Shown here piece after piece: positions 57,926 to 64,000 of a DNA stretch of 64,000 nt. Under the pieces are notes generated by a model. It was given only the letters and a program-made list of their open reading frames with translations, did no database searches and had not been told where the DNA came from. The stretch is taken from NCBI GenBank assembly GCA_035235625.1, contig CP141148.1, positions 36,457,057 through 36,521,056 of the forward strand, written 5' to 3'. This stretch comes from Saururus chinensis. Taxonomy: Eukaryota; Streptophyta; Magnoliopsida; Piperales; Saururaceae. Position 1 is the first letter of the stretch; each line of letters opens with the position of its first letter. The translations under genes were made by a program, and so were the position numbers.

Positions 57926-58495
57926 TTGTTCTGCCAACGTTCTGTTCTGCCGGTGTTCGGTATTATGTTCTAGTCGAAAAAGGGGTTAAGAGAACCAGGG
58001 AGGGACTCAGACAATGTTCTTCTAGCCAGTGACGGTATAGGAGCCCCGAACTCGTTGTGCAATGGTGGTCCGGTTGAATTGCCCATCGCCAATATGCGAC
58101 AGACGGTAGCTGTGTAGGCCAGAGGTCAAAAACCTTTGGCCATATGCTGAGATAAACCCCCACACTGTGGGTCTGATCCAGGCCAGTGACAGGCTGTAGT
58201 CTCTTAGATTCTCCATGCGACAATGGTCCGGTTGAGCCAGCCCGTCACCGGGCCGTGATGGGCGGCTGATAGCCGCAATGGCAAAAGTAAATGCAGACCA
58301 TTGAATCCCCTATTTACAAGGGCATGGTGGTTTCTAAGAGTATGACTCCTCGGACTAAGGAAGACTGACTCTGGATGGAGTCAGTGCCATATGCATAGGC
58401 TATTGGCAGCTTGATGTATGCTATGACCTATATGAGGCTTGATTTGAGTTTTGTGATAAGCTTGTTGAGCCGTTACCAAGAAGACCTGGGTCTTC
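57926..58495. other. Region between copia remnants
   Basis: A moderately GC-rich stretch (57960-58330) with an imperfect direct repeat, CAATGGT(G)GTCCGGTTGA near 58060 and CAATGGTCCGGTTGAGCC near 58220. No gene is supported. Confidence 0.4.
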
Positions 58496-59101
58496 AACAC
58501 TGACAGGCAATGAAGACGATATTTTGGTACCTTTTAGGGTATAAGAGTTTAAAACTCACTATTAGGCACAAAGTTTGTCATTGGCTGAATATAATGATTT
58601 AGACTATGCGGGGGATCCAGATGACAGGAAGTCCACTGCTGGATTTGTCTTTATGCTTAGAGGCGGGCCTATATCATGGGCAAGTAAGAAACATAAGAGT
58701 GTTTCTAAGTCTACGATGGAAGCTGAGTTTTATGCATGTAGTATTGCAGCTTCCCAGGTAGTATGGATAAAGGAGTTTGTAGCAAGATTGGGGCTAGCAG
58801 GTTGGACTGATGCTCCAGTCCAGATTTATTGTGATAATTTGGCAATGGTGTCGACACTAAAGAATGAGGAGATTAGTGTCAGAGATAAGCACATTGAAGT
58901 GCATTGGTATTACATCTTCAACATGCTATAGAGGGGAAAAGTAATTGTGAGTCATATTCCTACTACTAAGATGTTGGCTGATTCGTTCACTAAGGCCTTA
59001 ATGACATATCTATTTTCTAAGCACACTCATAGCATTGGTCTTCGACAAGACTACCACAAGTCGTTGTTGGACCATATGAGCCCTTCACCCATAGTGGGGG
59101 A
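58496..59101 (+). pseudogene. pol: Copia RNase H fragment with polypurine tract
   Basis: The frame 58575-58931 shows DYAGDPDDRKSTAGFVFMLR, STMEAEFYACSIAASQ, IYCDNLAMVSTLKNE and DKHIEVHW, the C-terminal RNase H of copia polyproteins. It is interrupted by a stop near 58929 but continues with VIVSHIPTTKMLADSFTKAL to about 59010. Stops upstream (near 58540 and 58563) show that the RT part is lost or decayed. AGTGGGGGA (59093-59101) is the polypurine tract before the LTR. Confidence 0.88.
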
Positions 59102-59820
59102 TGTTGGACTAGGGTATGGGCTGGGGCCTATTTTGGTCCAACGTTATTGTAGTCCGGGTGAACCAGTATGGGCCACGATGTCTAAGGGTGGTTGGGGCAG
59201 TCGCGCTGACCTCACATGTGCCTTTGTTACACTAATTTGATTAAAACCCGCCTACGTTACACACACACACTAGGCATGTGACTAGGATGTGCATCAACAT
59301 ATGGGGTCTAGTCGTGTGAATTATATGTTGATGGTGGGGCCCATGGTTAGTGAGGGGCCAACCCTGTTGCGGGCTTGATCGTATGTAGGGGGTCTAGGCC
59401 TTTGTGGGCTCTAAGAGACAAAGACCGCTCCCGTTGTGTCTAACCTTCTTGATATAAATAGGAATGACCCATTAGAGGAAAGCCCAACTTAGGCCTAGCT
59501 TAATTAGGGGAAGGAGGAGAGGTATTTAAAGGGAAAGAAGAGGGAGAGGAGCCCTAATCAGGCCGCCCCACTCCTCTCCTCTCCCTTCTCCCAATCCGGA
59601 TCCCCCTCTCCCTTGTGGTTTGGCCACTTTTAGGTTTTTCTTATGAAAACCTTGTTGACTGCCTCTCATCTCCTCCTCTCCTTCCCCTTGGATGTGGTGC
59701 AAGAGAGGGATACAATCCCTTGCTGGTTGGTGCTTGAAGAAGAGGGCTTTGGGTCGCCATCTTGCTGAGTTTTTCTTCCAAGAGTGAGGGCTTTGAAGGG
59801 TTAACACATACAAGGTACTT
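59102..59820 (+). repeat. Copia 3' LTR (end approximate)
   Basis: Starts TGTTGGACTAGGG directly after the polypurine tract. A TATA box GATATAAATAGG at about 59450-59461 is followed by a purine/CT-rich transcribed part, as expected for an LTR promoter. The right edge is not marked by a clear CA and duplication; about 59820 is a guess. It differs from the LTR pair at 56404-57925, so this is another copia family. Confidence 0.55.
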
Positions 59821-60068
59821 GTTCTCTCCCCACTTGATTCCTTTGTGTTTGGTTGTGTGAATTAAAGGTTTAAGGCGTGCAAGGGGCTGGAATGCCCAAG
59901 GGTAGTATGTCATCGCCCCATTATAATTTCTTATATGCATATTAATTGACTGGATGTATTTTATTGCTCATTGAATTGAGTTTTATGTATAATCTGTATA
60001 GATTAATTGTAAAGGCTGAATTTTGATTAGTGCACCACCCTCATCCCACCTTGGTTCCGCTGGGCCGA
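59821..60068. other. Spacer before the pectin methylesterase relic
   Basis: No supported feature. Confidence 0.35.
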
Positions 60069-60591
60069 CCACTCTACAACCAATGCAATATATATGGCAC
60101 CATTGAATTCATCTTTGACTACGCAGCAATTGTCTTCCAAGACTGCAATATATTTCTTATGCAACCCATTTTTGGGAAATGCAATCTCTGCCCAAGGGAA
60201 AAATATGAAAACCATGAAAGTGCCACTGTGCTTCACCATTTGCACATTATTGCAGCTCCAGGCCTTAATCCCATAAAGGTAAAATCATATCTGGGACGAC
60301 CACGGAAGCAATATACAACGACGATAGTCATGGATTCCTTTATTGATAGAATAATTGATCCAACAGGGTGGGATGAGTTCCTTGGTCATCTGGAGTATCA
60401 TCGAACTGTTACTTAATGGGAGTACGCAAATACTGGTCCGGGTGCAAATACTAATCACAGAGTGAAGTGGCCACGGTTTAAGGTCGTCAATTCCGAGGCA
60501 TACGTGCAGCAATATAGTGTTAATTCATTCATTGCCGGTGGTCAATGGCTTCCTTCTCTTGGAGTGCCATACAACCCAGGCTTTTATAAGT
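60069..60591 (+). pseudogene. Pectin methylesterase C-terminal fragment
   Basis: Pectin methylesterase demethylates cell-wall homogalacturonan. This fragment begins inside the catalytic domain (LYNQCNIYGTIEFIF) and runs through KSYLGRPRKQY, FIDRIIDPTGW, a stop at 60414-60416, then WEYANTGPGANTNHRVKWP and SFIAGGQWLPSLGVPYN to the family's end. Key changes: GNAA after FIF is altered to DYAA, and the invariant Trp of LGRPW is Arg. The middle (CNLCPREKYENHES) is also diverged where VITAQGR is expected. The N-terminal half and pro-region are absent. It is a dead fragment. Confidence 0.85.
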
Positions 60592-61999
60592 AGAATGATG
60601 ATCATTTTTATAATCTCGTTTTGCTTGCATATATAGATATGAAATGACGTGACGAATGTTGTGCTAAATCCAGATTAACCTCAGTTTGTTCTTTTACTTG
60701 TATGGAGTTCTGGAACGAGTTCTATGGCTCTTTAATTTATATTTTTTTTCCAGAGTTTTATGGTTGATGATAGCTCTTGTCCAAGCCCCGCTGCGTGAGA
60801 ATGATCATATATATGGACAAAAACTCACTTACGTAAACCATTCCATCGACAATAATAGATTAAGTACTGCTTCAACTAGGGGTTTACGGCTCCATAAATT
60901 TTGCTTTGGCTTGCTTAGGCAAGCAACAAAGCAACGATTTTACTACAGGAGACCTTTGCAAGCGTCCAAATTTAAAGGTTTAGCGTCCCTACAGTAAGAA
61001 ACTTACTGAAGGGAAAGCAAACATAATATACACACGTTTACTATTTCTCGTGCACTAGGATCTACACATATAATGAGAAGTTATACTTTCTAAATATATG
61101 ATTAAAATTACAAGTTTTCAAAATAGAAGCTATCGGTTACAAAATAGAATCAGGGAGCAGATCCAGTCACCGGCACCACCTCGGCACCACCTCCGTTGAG
61201 AGAGAGGCCCCAGGCAAAGTATAAAGGTCAGAACCTTCATGTGACTTGCCAAATACGGAGTATAAATTTCCACATAATAACTACAAGCTTTGTATGAAAC
61301 CGACTTTGTAGAATCCATGAAGCCAAAACTAAATTTAAGATTAAGTAATTTCTTTTTTATACAGCTGTTCATATATTAAAAAATGGACACTTCAAGTTTT
61401 AAGACAAGGTAGTCAATGTATTTTTAATCCCACCAAGATATCATTTTCAGCACTCTACAGTAAAGGAAAACATTTTTCATACTCCCTCTTCAATATGAGC
61501 CACGCGTAAGAAACGCTTATTTATCTTTGAGATCAATAGCGCAAACGCTAACGCATGTTAGCATAAAATTATTTACGCTAATATATATTAACGTGTGCGC
61601 CATCGATCTTGAAGATGGATGCTTCTCAAGTATATCTTACACTACGCTCACACACAATGCGAAGCATAAAAAATGGAAAAGCTAGTTAATTATGTATCAC
61701 TAACTCAACAATATAACTTTAATATCAATCTCTTTTTTTTTAAATACCGTTTACAAAATTTAGTAGAGGGGGCATCAATGTCATTCACTAATTATCATTA
61801 GTATGAAAAAATACTAGCAGTAGCAAAATACCGTCATTATGCTTGGTTAAAAACAAGAAAGGAAACCGCATATTTAGAAGATCAGAGAGATTTAATCATC
61901 ATTCTCTAGCAAACATCATCAAAATGGTGATAGTAGATCATAAACAATAGGTTAAAGAGAAATCAGAGAAAAAAAAAAGTAAACAGAGGAACATATCAA
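60592..61999. other. Intergenic DNA with a small inverted repeat
   Basis: AAGATCAATAGCGCAAACGCTAA-like sequence at about 61530-61550 is partly complementary to TTAACGTGTGCGCCATCGATCTT at about 61587-61609, forming a MITE-like hairpin of about 160 bp (about 61480-61640). No gene is supported in the rest. Confidence 0.45.
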
Positions 62000-62001
62000 A
62001 C

Positions 62002-63162
62002 TAGGGCGGGGAATTGGGTCTGGTTGGCCTTAACCCTCACTGAAATCGGGTTGGGTCATAACCCGACCCTATTTTTAAATCGGGTCGAAAATCCAAACCC
62101 TAACCTTATTTAGAATTGGGTTAGGTCGGGCCGAGAATGCGGGTAACCCTACTTTTTTTCTTTAATTTTTTTGTTAAACTCATATTATATACATTCTCTC
62201 TTTGCAAAGGGCAAACACATATGAAATTAAATACAGTACAATATTAATTTAAATTGTTTGGTTCTTTGGTTAATTTGTGGCTAATACCTTTTTTGTAGTA
62301 GCCATCAACGAAGACCTTAGAGGTATAATATTACATTTTGTCCATTTTAAAAGAATGATAACAAAACAAACCTTCAACATTTATTTACTCATGATCAACC
62401 CACTTAACTTTCGATAACTCACATAAACGCAAAATAAATTAAACATTATTTCTTTGATGGCGAGAGAGGATCATGCATTTCAACATGTCTTAATTTTAAA
62501 TTTTCAGTAACTACTTCTCTATAGCTGCTCATAACCCTACCCTCCTTTGCAATAGGTGACACTTGATTACAATTTTCCTCCTCCAAAAATTGTCCCTCAT
62601 CGAACTCTATTATTCGCCTATCTGGTTACATGTTCTTAATTTGCTCCCTATTATGAATGTCCGGCCTTTAACAAAGAACTAAATCTAGTGTGTGATATAT
62701 CCTTCTGAAGAAGAGAGGATAAGTAATGAATATAACAATATATAACATCTTTTCATTTCATTCACCACACCTAAAATAATAATAGAAAAAAGATTAAATT
62801 ATATATAAATTAACTACACTTTGAAAATATTATCCCTTGTTATCCCAAAATGAATATCTACTACAAAGCAAAATACATATGATCACACATATGCTTTAAA
62901 CATCTTATTCATGCCTAAATTTATATTTAAGTACCTCTAATTCAACATAATATGCATTAAACAAACACTATAATAATAATATATATAAGTCCAATAAACC
63001 AATGTTATAATAATAAGGTTCTTTATTATTTATAATCAGATAAAAATCGGATTGGTCGGGTTATATCGGGTCAAGAACCTAAACCCTAACCTTGACCCTA
63101 TCTATAATTGGGTTAGGTCGGGTACAAGGTTAAACAGGTCGGGTTAGCTTTTCCTAGCCCTA
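62002..63162. mobile_element. hAT-like element (1,161 bp)
   Basis: The left end TAGGGCGGGGAATTGGG and right end TCCTAGCCCTA share inverted TAGGGC termini. The eight-base flanks TATCAAAC (61994-62001) and TACCAAAC (63163-63170) differ at one position. Subterminal TCGGGTTGGGTC/GGGTCGGGTT and ACCCTAACCTT words occur at both ends. No transposase is present. Confidence 0.75.
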
Positions 63163-64000
63163 TACCAAACCAAGAGATCCAAGAAGGAAATTGAGAAAAG
63201 ATCAAAGAGAGATATTCAAAAGGGAGATTACGATGAGAATATAGAGAAAGAAAAAGAAAGGGATGAGAACACATTGATCAAAGAGAAAATCAGAAAGAAG
63301 AGATGGAGATAGAGAGGTTACCCTGGGAGAGTGGATGACAAATATTCCCCCAGAGAAGTTGAGGGAAGGTGAAGCCCAAGTTGTGACCAGGATCGGGGAG
63401 GAAATAAATTCCGCTTTTTCACCGTATCTTTTCCGGGGGTCGGAAAACAAAATTTTCCTATGCTTTAATTTTCCATAACCCCTTCATTTTCCATAACCCC
63501 TAACAAAGTGCAATGTCGCTTCCCATGAAAATTCATTTTCCCACTGTTTTTCCAGAACCCCTAACAGGCCCCAAGAGATACACAGAATATAAATGACCAT
63601 AAAAATCATCCATAACCAAATACAAATAATTACCCCACAACTACTTGGGAAGTTGAAACCATAGCCAAGTGCCAGAGAAAATTAAATTGTCAAAGACTAG
63701 CATGGTAGCTTTACAAACCACTGGGCACCAGCTCCATCACTTCCAGAACCTGGCATAGCTTCCTACCAAACATATTTTCAGGGCTCTATTTCTTCCGGAA
63801 GCCATTACTACAAACCAATGCTACCACCACAAGCCCATATACAGCCCATAGCTTACTACCTCGTAAATTTCCAAATATAGAATTCCATTGTAAATCTCAA
63901 GTATAAAGGCAGACCATCATTTTAGTGGGGAAAAAGAAGAGGAAGAAGACTGACGAAGTCAATTTTAAATAAGTAAAATCTTCATTGCATCAGTGTCATG
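63163..64000. other. Right-edge intergenic DNA, possible minus-strand exon
   Basis: No supported gene. On the minus strand an acceptor-like TTTGGTAG at about 63768 precedes the short frame EAMPGSGSDGAGAQWFVKLP ending in TAG near 63695, which could be a terminal exon of a gene lying beyond the window, but nothing else supports it. TTTTCC(A/C)(T/G)AACCCCT is repeated several times at 63467-63560. Confidence 0.3.

Noticed and set aside
63690..63780. Short terminal exon on the minus strand (EAMPGSGSDGAGAQWFVKLP)
   Set aside because: Only a short frame and one acceptor-like site; kept as a remark in the edge region rather than called as a gene.

Overview
This is a plant (angiosperm) nuclear DNA window: AT-rich, intron-bearing genes, and dense nested plant transposable elements. 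The species cannot be fixed from the sequence. Only four genes look intact. A PAT1-family mRNA-decay factor (+, coding 17755-23153, five coding exons) and a Golgi UDP-arabinose/UDP-xylose 4-epimerase of the MUR4/UXE type (+, coding 32363-35420, ten coding exons) are followed by an intronless DYW-class pentatricopeptide protein (-, 36260-38644), which is convergent with the epimerase. A secreted invertase/pectin-methylesterase inhibitor (-, 45467-46024) has a broken tandem paralogue beside it (43062-44371). A pectin methylesterase fragment (60069-60591) is a further gene relic.

Left third (about 2.9-16 kb): three levels of Ty3/gypsy nesting. A plus-strand gypsy 3' end (polypurine tract 3260-3274, LTR from 3275) has its LTR split at a TATAC site by a 10.35-kb minus-strand Tekay/Del-like chromovirus (4194-14546). 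That element carries a 1.67-kb solo LTR (11520-13190, CTGAA duplication) in its leader. Its gag-pol stays in one frame but has eight internal stops. Between primer site and gag lies an extra open frame of 308 codons with acidic repeats, a DLNxxP motif and two CCHC knuckles. Its promoter-side LTR has been replaced by a fold-back: the outer end is an inverted copy of the U5-side LTR end, so both termini are the same LTR end, yet perfect TATAC duplications flank the whole. This looks like integration of an aberrant palindromic cDNA and is the most unusual structure in the window.

Middle (16-46 kb): the genes, with hAT-like, Mutator-like and Stowaway-like non-autonomous elements between them. A 2-kb hAT-like element (29481-31505) just upstream of the epimerase contains an 889-bp Mutator-like fold-back with 9-bp duplications and a huge (CT)n/(AG)n hairpin core; a 108-bp relative of that fold-back sits inside the inhibitor pseudogene.

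Right third (46-64 kb): gypsy remnants, a probable CACTA-type element (about 48127-53850) holding two hAT-like insertions and a small solo LTR, a hairpin element split by a 2.07-kb solo LTR with a 55-bp tandem array, Ty1/copia remnants (56404-59820), the pectin methylesterase relic, and another hAT-like element (62002-63162). No tRNA, rRNA, CRISPR or bacterial-type system was found.
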